A DNA stretch of 64,000 bases from Paenibacillus sp. FSL H7-0357 (GTDB lineage Bacteria; Bacillota; Bacilli; Paenibacillales; Paenibacillaceae): NCBI RefSeq assembly GCF_000758525.1, contig NZ_CP009241.1, positions 4,216,001 to 4,280,000 on the forward strand, read 5' to 3'. The position numbers were made by a program, and so were the translations under genes. Below the pieces are notes generated by a model that saw nothing but the letters and a program-made list of their open reading frames with translations, was not told where the DNA came from and did not search any database. Each line of letters opens with the position of its first letter. Positions within the stretch are counted from its first letter, which is position 1. Positions 46,401 to 52,564 of this stretch are shown one piece after another.

Positions 46401-47106
46401 TCAAATGGGTACCCTGGGCTTCGATCACATCCGCCCAATGTTCCGGCTGCGTAGTAACGATGTATATCTGCATTGCATGCTTGGAGGCGGGATTACGCCT
46501 GAGCAGATGACTCTGTCTGGACAGGTGGAAGAGATGAACCTCTATTCTTCCAATAAAACCACTACCAAGGAGAGCAAACCGGACATCGGCAAAGCCCTAA
46601 CCGGTTATTTAAAAGAGAAATTGCCTTCATACATGGTGCCGTCGGCTATACAGGAGCTGGAGAATTTCCCGCTGACAGCCAATGGCAAAGTAGACCGCAA
46701 AGCGCTTGCGCTTCTGGCACCGCAGCTCCCGGAAACCGATGAAGCGGCCATTATGACGACTGGCGAACTCCCCTCTGGATCAGCTCCGTTGCTGCAGCAG
46801 ATTGCGGATGCCTGGCGCAAAGTTCTGAACCGTCAGGATATTGGCCTGCACGATAATTTCTTCGATCTTGGTGGTGATTCGATCAGTATGGTTGCGCTCT
46901 TCCGCGAATTGCAAGAGGATTATGGAAGCAGGCTGACCATGATCGAACTATTCAGGTATCCGACGATTAAAGATCTCTGTGAATTTCTGCTGGAAGATGC
47001 AGCAGATTCACCGCCGCAGGATGGCTTGCCCCTGGAGCGTGAACGGGCTGATTCCCGGCGCAGTTCCCTGGCCCAGTTAGCCGGCAAACAGCGGCAAGGC
47101 CGATAA
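40486..47106 (+). CDS. clbK: Hybrid PKS-NRPS KS-inactive AT-ACP-Cy-A(Cys, Ox inserted)-T (ClbK-like)
   Basis: This protein is 2206 aa from the GTG at 40486, which follows AAGGGAGG; the frame is open upstream without a better start. The KS is intact (TSCSTS, Cys183). The AT is a remnant: GTGIGD replaces GHSxGE (Gly624 at the Ser position), the GQGSQ loop is lost and no HAFH region remains. ACP Ser is 791. A Cy domain has D986-LLIA-D991. The A domain has D-L-F-N-L-S-L-I-W plus Lys, near the Cys code. A nitroreductase-like FMN oxidase (about 1815-2005; FLRRRSYRSF, GGLYPVQ) is inserted before the final A-domain segment (LTANGKVDRK). T Ser is 2132. It should add aminomalonyl in trans, then Cys, and oxidise thiazoline to thiazole. 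There is no TE. It matches ClbK (about 2154 aa), where the Ox is C-terminal as I recall it. Confidence 0.94.
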   Translation: MSKEQSEQDISNDIAIVSMVCRFPGVDTVEQYWELLASGTDALQLSPAPAGPGIEPLNRLGTEGLIPVNTSLKDTEKFDAAFFKLTSREAEITDPQHRLFMESAWEVLEKAGYNPLNYPGLIGLFAGVSTSTYLINHLLADRDRNESVSDLQLMIANDKDHMTAQIAYRLNICGPVVAVQTSCSTSLVATHLACESLLSGQCDLALAGGVTLKFPQVPGYLHRQGGLTAADGMIRAFDAEATGTVYSNGLGIVVLKRLEDALRDGDMIQAVIKGSAINSDGANRIGYAAPGVDGQAAVIAEAMSIAQVQPDAISYVEAHGSGTPLGDDIELEALSRAFAAAHSNRFCAIGSAKTNIGHVEMASGAAGLIKTALALKHRKIPASLHFETPNPKLEEYSSPFYVNDMLADWDAGAHGRYAGVSSFGLGGINAHLVLTEAPVLAEGDAENRCELLVLSAKTASALERMCANMAAHIEIHPQLNLSDVAYTLKTGRAVFAVSKAIVFRGRTDLLEQLRAASVIGTTRQGSAAESKQTVCLSFSQSCVLSAEEARDLYESSPTFQQLISELSDQIRRSYPLDLRHYVRSALAPEPSSATARMLSFALQLALGRLFLGWGIQASSIVGTGIGDWVRQVLKGECALEDALHQPYSEDKDHTSGHAPVQEEQVYVLNLGKPSQSDGQIAAAGQVPGLYWLQSEIARLWLAGAELDWVLYYEGERRRKLELPTYPFERGVFWIGPSSGRATADVESGSRQGNRMADNNYYQQKVKEIWEQSLGLEIADGQETFFELGGHSLLATQILFVMNKTFCTEITLQQFFDHPTVDDLAALAAEQAGQGISAYSDLPEVQIALAERYDPFPLTDVQKAYWIGRSEGLELGNVSTHMYFENDVADLNLSTFQQAFQALIDRHDMLRSVILPDGQQQILPQVPSYIIHSYDLTAFGEEERSAHVRSIREEMSHQVLDCCQWPLFDVRATRLPEGRVRLHISVDLLIADAWSLELLLRELSVLYLNPAHVFEPLTLSFRDYVLATAEIEKSELFRRSETYWKGRLDSLPMGPQFELVKEPSQVLKPEFRRRQHVISAPHWKQLKKRAEGYGITSTVALLSAFSEVLTLWSRKAHFALNLTLFNRLPIHPEVGEVIGDFTSLTLLEIDNREPGAFISRAQHHQRRLLEDMDHRYFSGVRVTRELLAKYKEPSKAIVPVIFTSILNQTEQAATEGQPAQALQEDRYSVSQTPQVWLDHQVLERDGELHFNWDSVDELFPAGMLDEMFAAYCELLDMLAKEAQVWDEPLPLSMELSRRLPHRERLHEVATFHTRPLLPNPSPGSLLERYHNNVRQRPSAVALIASGGQLSYSELNDYADYVAGQLILNGTRPGEPVAVVMHKGWEQIAAVLGILKAGCAYLPVDASLPQARIAELLRLGQVANAVIQPDLDHSDWPQLMPVVLNGQCKPDGKYGAEDPEAADRLAYIMFTSGSTGVPKGVMVNQRSVLNTIEDILHTYKVGPHDVMFGLSALNFDLSVFDIFGMLSAGGTLVLPDKDHLRDPAHWLELMNRTGVTLWNTVPALLSMLTELVKDTNSPVCSSLRLALLSGDWIPLGLPQATSRLKPGLEVVSLGGATEAAIWSIAYPVQEVLPGWTSIPYGRSLANQRVYVLNERMEECPIGVCGELYIGGEGLAMGYWQDELRTLERFIRHPLTGQRLYRTGDLGRYAEDGNIEFLGREDLQIKVRGHRIELGEIEAALKSHPYIKEATVISQGEGERKRLSAYVTVDREQAYGVAGMAGQELITGAVDRMLFKLNEPALRNNLSGKSYSLGDAAEGNDPFLRRRSYRSFVKEPISRQQFGAFTSALSQRTFDGLPFPKFQYGSAGGLYPVQVYFHLKPGAVEDLPGGLYYYNRKEHQLVLLEEHPRMDAAIHAPGNREVFEASAFQIFLIGCMDAIVPMYGQKDGLGYSMMEAGIISQLLEDKGPEHGIGLIQMGTLGFDHIRPMFRLRSNDVYLHCMLGGGITPEQMTLSGQVEEMNLYSSNKTTTKESKPDIGKALTGYLKEKLPSYMVPSAIQELENFPLTANGKVDRKALALLAPQLPETDEAAIMTTGELPSGSAPLLQQIADAWRKVLNRQDIGLHDNFFDLGGDSISMVALFRELQEDYGSRLTMIELFRYPTIKDLCEFLLEDAADSPPQDGLPLERERADSRRSSLAQLAGKQRQGR

Positions 47107-47134
47107 ACAACCTAAATTCAGGAGGGAACAGAAC

Positions 47135-48019
47135 ATGAAGAAATGTATGCTGCTATTATTTATTGCGCTGCTGGCCTGTCCGAGTGGCACTGCCTTATCG
47201 GCAGCCGCTCCAGCGGTCAAGATCTCGTGGAATGGAACACCGATTACCTTTACAGGGGCCACACCGGTTCAGGAGGGCAAGACCTGGCTCGTACCGATCC
47301 GGCCTGTCTCCGAAGAACTGGGTGCAGATTTGCTATGGGCTGCCAAAGAAAAGAAGCTTACCCTGTCAACATTTGCCCGGACGGCAATACTGGTTATCGG
47401 CAGCAAGCAAATGAAGGTCAATGAGCAGACCATTACTCTTCATGCAGCCCCTAGACAGCACCAGTCCGCCATCCTCGTTCCACTGGAGGCGCTGGAGGCG
47501 ATTGGGCTTGTAACAGCCTGGAATCCGGCGAAAACCGCAGTGGATCTGAAGCCGGAATTCACCGTTGTTAAAAAGTACGTTTTCCCAATTCAGGTTGCAA
47601 GCATCCGTTACCGCGGCCAATACGAGGAAATTACCAAGGTCTTTACCCTGCTTGACAGCAAAGTGAAAGATGTAATCAATGGTCAAGGCATGAGTTTGTA
47701 TTATGAGCAGAATTATGAATTAGGACATGACACAGAGATTTGCATTCCGGTCAGTAAGGCTGTGGAGGGCGAGTCTATAGAGTACAAGGGCCAGAAGATT
47801 CCGATAGTTACCAAAACGCTGGAAGGCGCTTATTTCCTGTCGGTGGTTCACCAGGGAACGCCGGATACGCTGGGTGACGTCTGGGCGCAAATGGACTTAT
47901 ATGCTAAAAATACAGGAGTCCAGCTTACATCACCGTCACGGGAAGTATATGTGCATGAGGATCTGAAGGATTACCGTAAACAGGTTACCGAAATTCAGCT
48001 CCGGTTCAAAGACCTATGA
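47135..48019 (+). CDS. Secreted protein: CuAO-N-like domain plus GyrI-like domain (possible self-protection)
   Basis: This 294-aa protein begins with a signal peptide (1 to about 24, ending LSAAA). Residues about 28-140 resemble the copper amine oxidase N-terminal/stalk domain common on secreted Paenibacillus proteins. Residues about 150-294 resemble the GyrI-like small-molecule binding fold: VASIRYRGQYEEI, then SLYYEQNY, then a second repeat VVHQGTPDTLGDVW, and the family's conserved Glu in SREVYV (Glu270). Some GyrI-like proteins from duocarmycin-type clusters (yatakemycin, CC-1065) hydrolyse cyclopropane warheads. Next to a colibactin-type operon this suggests an extracellular cyclopropane hydrolase doing the job of ClbS. 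That role is inference only. AGGAGGG precedes the ATG, and the stop overlaps the next gene (ATGA). Confidence 0.75.
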   Translation: MKKCMLLLFIALLACPSGTALSAAAPAVKISWNGTPITFTGATPVQEGKTWLVPIRPVSEELGADLLWAAKEKKLTLSTFARTAILVIGSKQMKVNEQTITLHAAPRQHQSAILVPLEALEAIGLVTAWNPAKTAVDLKPEFTVVKKYVFPIQVASIRYRGQYEEITKVFTLLDSKVKDVINGQGMSLYYEQNYELGHDTEICIPVSKAVEGESIEYKGQKIPIVTKTLEGAYFLSVVHQGTPDTLGDVWAQMDLYAKNTGVQLTSPSREVYVHEDLKDYRKQVTEIQLRFKDL

Positions 48020-48774
48020 AGCCTTATAACGAAGGTAAGTTTTGCTGGGCCGAGCTGGGCAGCGGTGATCCGGCAGCATCCGCTGCATTTTATACCGCAT
48101 TATTTCCTTGGAGCACACAAACGACAACTATGGAAGATGGGCGAAGCTACACGGTATTCCAATCGGACGAACAAGATGTGGCTGCCATGTATTCCTTAGG
48201 TGATCCCAAGCTGGCCTCTTTCTGGGGCTGCTACATTGCTGTTCAGGACGTGGAGTTCTCAGCTGAACGGGCCCAGTCACTGGGAGCGGAAATGCTCATT
48301 GCCCCAAGACGCATAGCAGACAAAGGCGCTATGTGTGCATTCCGTGATCCTACCGGAGCGATGGTGGCCTTATGGGAAGCGGCAGAGCATCTGGGCTCGG
48401 GCGTTCAGCACGAACCGTACTCTATCGACTGGCATGAGCTGTATACAACAGATCTGAACGCCGCCGCTCATTTTTATACGGAACTGCTGGGGTGGGCAAT
48501 GGAAGAAGTGCCAACTCCGTCAGGCCGTTATCTCCAGTTCAAAGTTGGAGCAGACTACGTAGCCGGCATGAAGGAAATTCCCCAAGACATGGCGAACATG
48601 AGCAGTGGCTGGGGATTATATTTCAAGGTTCCCGGAAGCGAGAAGGTCACTCAGCAAGCGGTAGCCTTGGGAGCTGCTGTGATTATCCCCCTGGCGCCAG
48701 TGCCGGGTGGCGGGACATTTGCCACTTTGCAAGACCCGCAGGGAGCTTTCTTTTCCATCCAGCACGGGTTCTAG
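48016..48774 (+). CDS. Two-domain VOC (glyoxalase/bleomycin-resistance superfamily) protein
   Basis: This 252-aa protein is made of two VOC repeats (about 8-125 and 133-250). Each begins with a WxEL..D..A..FYT(A/E)L(F/L)GW pattern and ends with a DP.GA.(V/F)(A/S) strand, as in CFP-30B-like hydroxylase/glyoxalase family members. VOC proteins bind small molecules, bind metals, or sequester antibiotics of the bleomycin type. It is translationally coupled to the GyrI-like gene and lies between the last megasynthase and the amidase, so a tailoring or resistance role is plausible. I see no residue pattern that decides which. It has no counterpart in the E. coli clb island that I know of. Confidence 0.82.
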   Translation: MKPYNEGKFCWAELGSGDPAASAAFYTALFPWSTQTTTMEDGRSYTVFQSDEQDVAAMYSLGDPKLASFWGCYIAVQDVEFSAERAQSLGAEMLIAPRRIADKGAMCAFRDPTGAMVALWEAAEHLGSGVQHEPYSIDWHELYTTDLNAAAHFYTELLGWAMEEVPTPSGRYLQFKVGADYVAGMKEIPQDMANMSSGWGLYFKVPGSEKVTQQAVALGAAVIIPLAPVPGGGTFATLQDPQGAFFSIQHGF

Positions 48775-48785
48775 GCACAAATTCT

Positions 48786-48821
48786 TCCGGGATAGCCCTA
48801 AACAAGTTTGGCTATCCCGGA
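48786..48821. repeat. 12-bp perfect inverted repeat in a 79-bp gap
   Basis: The arms TCCGGGATAGCC (48786-48797) and GGCTATCCCGGA (48810-48821) flank a 12-nt loop. The hairpin lies between the VOC gene and the GNAT gene, the largest gap in the whole plus-strand operon. No T-run follows on the plus strand, so full intrinsic termination is not expected. It could act as an mRNA-stabilising or partially attenuating hairpin that separates expression of the last two genes. Confidence 0.75.
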
Positions 48822-48853
48822 TATCTCAAACAGAATAGTGAGGTAGTGACACA

Positions 48854-49609
48854 ATGACCTACTTGCAAATTACCAAAGAAAACATCGAACAAGAACATAT
48901 CTGCTGCGCCCTGGGCGCGAAGCAATATGAGCAGGCGGTCCGGGACAAAAAGCAATGGCTGAGTGAACGGATGGAGGACGGGCTGGTTTTGTACCGGCTG
49001 AATGACCGGGCGAAGGTTTTTATTGAATATTTGCCTGCCGAGAAGGCTTGGATCCCGCTTAATGCCCCTAACTATATGTACATTAACTGCCTGTGGGTAT
49101 CTGGAAGACACAAGGACAATGGTCATTCCAAACAGCTTCTGGATAAGTGCAAGGCAGATGCCCAAGCCTTGGGCATGGATGGCATTGTGCATATTGTCAG
49201 TAAGAAGAAAATGCCTTATTTGAGCGATAAACGTTTTTTTGAGCATATGGGATTTCAAATCACCGATGAAGCAGATCCTTATTTCGAGCTGGCAGTACTC
49301 AAATGGAACGATGAGGGGGAGCGCCCGTCTTTTGCACATTCCGTGAAGCCTGCGCCAGCCACGGGCGACGGGATTTGTATTTATTACACAGCACAATGTC
49401 CTTTTGCCGTTGGCGTTTTGGAGGATTTGCGGTCAGTGGCGAAGGAGAGGGGTATCCCGTTTACGGCTCATCTCCTGACTACCCGGGAGGAGGCCCAGGC
49501 CGCCCCTTCGGTCTGGACAACCTTCAGTCTGTTTCTTAATGGTACGTTCATCACTCACGAGATTATGAGTCCGGGCAAGTTCGCGAAACTGCTCGACAGC
49601 GCCAAATAG
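48854..49609 (+). CDS. GNAT acetyltransferase with thioredoxin-like C-terminal domain (YoaP-like)
   Basis: This 251-aa protein has an N-terminal GNAT N-acetyltransferase domain (about 1-150). It includes a central strand and acetyl-CoA loop region NCLWVSGRHKDNGHSKQLL. The C-terminal part (about 165-250) resembles the YoaP-type thioredoxin-like domain, with YYTAQCPFAVGV near its start. Bacillus YoaP has this layout; its substrate is unknown to me. In secondary-metabolite clusters GNAT enzymes often acetylate the product for self-resistance (for example PamZ in the paenilamicin cluster), and that is possible here. It follows a hairpin-containing 79-bp gap and precedes the amidase by 23 bp. Confidence 0.82.
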   Translation: MTYLQITKENIEQEHICCALGAKQYEQAVRDKKQWLSERMEDGLVLYRLNDRAKVFIEYLPAEKAWIPLNAPNYMYINCLWVSGRHKDNGHSKQLLDKCKADAQALGMDGIVHIVSKKKMPYLSDKRFFEHMGFQITDEADPYFELAVLKWNDEGERPSFAHSVKPAPATGDGICIYYTAQCPFAVGVLEDLRSVAKERGIPFTAHLLTTREEAQAAPSVWTTFSLFLNGTFITHEIMSPGKFAKLLDSAK

Positions 49610-49632
49610 TAAGGATACAGGGAGGAAGAAAC

Positions 49633-51105
49633 TTGAATTTAACTTATCTTACCGCTTCCGATGTGATCCGGCTGCTTGAACAGGGTGAGGTGAATTCCAG
49701 GCAACTGCTGGATCACTATTATGGCCGGATGGACCTTGTGAATGAAGGGCTCAATGCCGTGGTGCAGCAGCAGCGGGAAACTGCCTACGCCCAGGCGGAT
49801 CAGGCCGACCGGGACAGAAAAGAAGGCCGGAGGTACGGGCCACTGCATGGTCTGCCGCTTACGGTTAAAGAGTCATTTAATGTCAGCGGGATGCTTACAA
49901 CCTCTGGAGCCCCGCATTTAAAACATAACATTGCTACAGAGCATGCGGCCACGGTGCAACGATTGATTCAGGCCGGAGCGATCGTTATGGGGAAAACCAA
50001 CGTGCCGGTGATGACTGCAGACTGGCAGACCTATAATGATCTATACGGCACGACCAATAATCCTTGGAACACAAACTTGACACCAGGGGGTTCATCTGGC
50101 GGCAGTGCGGCCGCTTTGGCGTCTGATTGCACGCCTGTGGAATTCGGCAGCGATCTGATCGGCTGCCTGCGGATTCCTGCGCATTATACCGGTGTATATG
50201 CCCACCGCTGCAGTCTTGGAATGCTTTCGCTTAGAGGACATGTTCCCGGCAATCCTCCCGGTGACCCAAGCGAACCCGATTTGTCGGCGGCTGGCCCGCT
50301 GGCCCGAAGCGCCAAGGATCTGCGGCTGATGATGGATGTACTGTATGATCCCTGGGTAGATGTGCCTGTCCCTCCTGATTTCCGCACCAACACATTAAAG
50401 GAGCAAGCGAAGATAAAAGTCCTGACCTGGTTTGAAGCTCCGGGGCATGAAATAGACGAACGTATTAAACGCAGATATGCTGATTTTACCGCAGGTTTAT
50501 CAAGGATGGAGGGGGTGGAGGTTCACCACGGAATGCCTCCTGAGATCCAAATGGACAAGTTGTTCGACCTGGCTTTGAAGCTGTCCGGACGGCTTGTCGG
50601 CACCTCATTCAATTCAAGGCAGCGCCTGACTGCAAGTCTGGCCTCCCTTGGCCTGCGGGCATCCCGTTTGGTGACGAAGGCTTTTCCTGAAGGGCTAGAG
50701 GACTATTACCGGGCAATGAATCAGAGTGAAGGGGAACAAGAGGAAACGGACCGCCTGCGTCAGGAATATAACCGTGTGATCACTTCCTTACTTCAGGAAT
50801 ATGATGTTCTGCTGCTGCCCATCAGTCCCGTATTGGCAATTCCCCACATGCAGCAGGCGGTAACTAGAAGGATTCTGGAAGTGAATGGAAGAGCAACTGG
50901 ATATAACGAGCATTTAATCTGGAATATCCTCGCGACTGTCTTTGGACTGCCTGCCACAATTTTGCCGCTGAACCGCTCTAACGATGAATTACCTTGTGGA
51001 ATCCAGATCATCGGTGGGCATTTCAAGGATCATATCACCATTGACTTTGCCGAAATATGCGAGTCATTGACAGAGGGATTTCAAATTCCTCCTGGCTATT
51101 CATAA
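49633..51105 (+). CDS. clbL: Amidase-signature enzyme with Cys nucleophile (ClbL-like)
   Basis: This 490-aa amidase-signature protein has Lys79 (LTVKES), cis-Ser154 in GGSSGGSAAA, and DLIGCLRIPA where the family has D(I/L)GGSxRxPA. The nucleophile position, 24 residues after cis-Ser, is Cys178 (TGC, 50164-50166) instead of Ser. ClbL (about 487 aa) was reported as an unusual amidase that forms an amide between two colibactin halves. A Cys nucleophile would suit acyl transfer from a thioester better than plain hydrolysis. No TE domain exists in the window, so this is the best candidate for chain release or joining. TTG start at 49633 has GGGAGGAAG upstream. It ends the operon and is followed by a terminator. 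Confidence 0.9.
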   Translation: MNLTYLTASDVIRLLEQGEVNSRQLLDHYYGRMDLVNEGLNAVVQQQRETAYAQADQADRDRKEGRRYGPLHGLPLTVKESFNVSGMLTTSGAPHLKHNIATEHAATVQRLIQAGAIVMGKTNVPVMTADWQTYNDLYGTTNNPWNTNLTPGGSSGGSAAALASDCTPVEFGSDLIGCLRIPAHYTGVYAHRCSLGMLSLRGHVPGNPPGDPSEPDLSAAGPLARSAKDLRLMMDVLYDPWVDVPVPPDFRTNTLKEQAKIKVLTWFEAPGHEIDERIKRRYADFTAGLSRMEGVEVHHGMPPEIQMDKLFDLALKLSGRLVGTSFNSRQRLTASLASLGLRASRLVTKAFPEGLEDYYRAMNQSEGEQEETDRLRQEYNRVITSLLQEYDVLLLPISPVLAIPHMQQAVTRRILEVNGRATGYNEHLIWNILATVFGLPATILPLNRSNDELPCGIQIIGGHFKDHITIDFAEICESLTEGFQIPPGYS

Positions 51106-51186
51106 ATGTACTACTCACCTTACATTTTCAAAATCACGATAAATATTATTTTCATCTTCAATAGTTTACGGATAGAAATGAGTATT

Positions 51187-51219
51187 AAAAGCACAAGGCC
51201 GCGGCTATGTGCTTTTTTA
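51187..51219. terminator. Rho-independent terminator ending the biosynthetic operon
   Basis: AAAAGCACA (51187-51195) pairs with TGTGCTTTT (51208-51216) around a GC-rich loop that is itself self-complementary (GCCGCGGC), followed by TTTTTTATTT. It lies about 80 bp after the amidase stop and is the first intrinsic terminator I see on the plus strand. On the minus strand it is followed by four T residues, so it may also stop transcripts from the MFS gene. Confidence 0.85.
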
Positions 51220-51283
51220 TTTGGCGGACGCTTATGCCGGGCAGAGCAGTATAGCCGCCCGCCTGCTCTGATATGTAATCGGC

Positions 51284-52564
51284 TCAAGCCGTTTCACTTT
51301 GCGATGCCTCGCGTTCTGCGGCCGATTGTACCTCAAGCTTACGGACAAGGGACGGAAGTGAAAAAAGGTAGAAGAAGCTGACCGCTACTGTACATAGCGC
51401 GAGTATATAGTGCAGCCAAGTCACCGAAATCCATGCGGGAAAGGCCAGGGCGACAATGCCCAGTGCCATGGAGTGGCCCAGCATCATGACCGGATCAATC
51501 AAAGCATTAACCCGGCCCATATTACGGGCGGGAACCAATTCGGGCATCCAGCTGCCAAGAACGATATTGATTGGCGCAATTGCAATACCCGCGAGCAGAA
51601 TAATGACTAAGTATACCTCGACCCGACCGGCAAAACCGAGGCCCCCAATAAGCAGGCTGGCTGCGAATAACCCCGTTATAAGCACCGGAGTCCGGGTGAA
51701 GCGGGCAATGAGACGAGGACCGAGAATGCTGCCCAGCAGGAAGCCGATGCCAAGAAAAACGGTAATCATCGAGGAATAGACGACATAATTATCCGGACTC
51801 AGTTTATATTTCATTGCAAAAATCGGAAGCACAGCAAACACACCATTTACGATCCCAAAGAACAAAAATCCGCTGATAAGTACGAGCAGCAGCCGATTTC
51901 CAGCGATATAACGAAGACCCTGCCAGAAATCTGTAATGAGGTGCGAAAAGCGAAGCTCGCGAATACGGTTCTTGCCGTTAGGCATTCGGGCATTCTCGGG
52001 AAAATCCCCCCAGGCCAGTAGCAGACCCGAGATTAAAAAACTGGCACCGTCGATGATGAGAGCGCCTTCAATTCCAATAAAATGATAAGCGGTCGCTCCC
52101 AGACTCATCCCGAATAACATGAACATTCCCATAACGATCTGGTTCAACCCCGATGCCTGAACATACTGGTCATGACCGATGCTTCCCTGCAGCAGCCCCA
52201 TCTCAGCCGGACCAAAAAATTTGGAGATCGAGCTGCGCAGAAACAGGACCAGAAAACATAGCACGATTAGATCGTAATGCACGAATACCAGCAGCAGCAA
52301 GGTCAAACCGGCACGGATCCAATCGCTGTATGCGGCGATATGCTTTCGGTCGAACCGGTCGGCCACAACACCGACGATCCAGAATACTGCCAGTGTAGGC
52401 AAGGAATACATCAACTCCGCGGTCGTTGCCAGTGAGGGGCGCTCGCTGAACCGGTCTACCAGATAATAGGCAAAAGCCATGTTGCCGACCACCGTACCCA
52501 GTTGGGAAGCAAAAGCCGCAATAAACAGCTTGCAGAACACAGGATTGCGAAAAAGTGACTTCAT
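51284..52564 (-). CDS. MFS efflux transporter
   Basis: This 426-aa major facilitator has about 12 hydrophobic segments. The loop between helices 2 and 3 reads GVVADRFDRKH, a form of the family motif G-x(3)-D-R/K-x-G-R-R/K. The second half mirrors the first (SILGPRLIARF). It resembles macrolide- and siderophore-type MFS exporters. It overlaps the TetR gene by ATGA, so the two form one transcript. It is convergent with and adjacent to the biosynthetic operon, which in this window lacks the MATE exporter ClbM, so it may export or protect against the product. It could equally be an unrelated drug pump. Confidence 0.9.
   Translation of the reverse strand: MKSLFRNPVFCKLFIAAFASQLGTVVGNMAFAYYLVDRFSERPSLATTAELMYSLPTLAVFWIVGVVADRFDRKHIAAYSDWIRAGLTLLLLVFVHYDLIVLCFLVLFLRSSISKFFGPAEMGLLQGSIGHDQYVQASGLNQIVMGMFMLFGMSLGATAYHFIGIEGALIIDGASFLISGLLLAWGDFPENARMPNGKNRIRELRFSHLITDFWQGLRYIAGNRLLLVLISGFLFFGIVNGVFAVLPIFAMKYKLSPDNYVVYSSMITVFLGIGFLLGSILGPRLIARFTRTPVLITGLFAASLLIGGLGFAGRVEVYLVIILLAGIAIAPINIVLGSWMPELVPARNMGRVNALIDPVMMLGHSMALGIVALAFPAWISVTWLHYILALCTVAVSFFYLFSLPSLVRKLEVQSAAEREASQSETA

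Noticed and set aside
47135..49609. ClbS (DinB/DUF1706) self-resistance gene among the three extra genes
   Set aside because: None of the three has the DinB-like pattern or the length of about 170 aa. They are GyrI-like, VOC and GNAT proteins.
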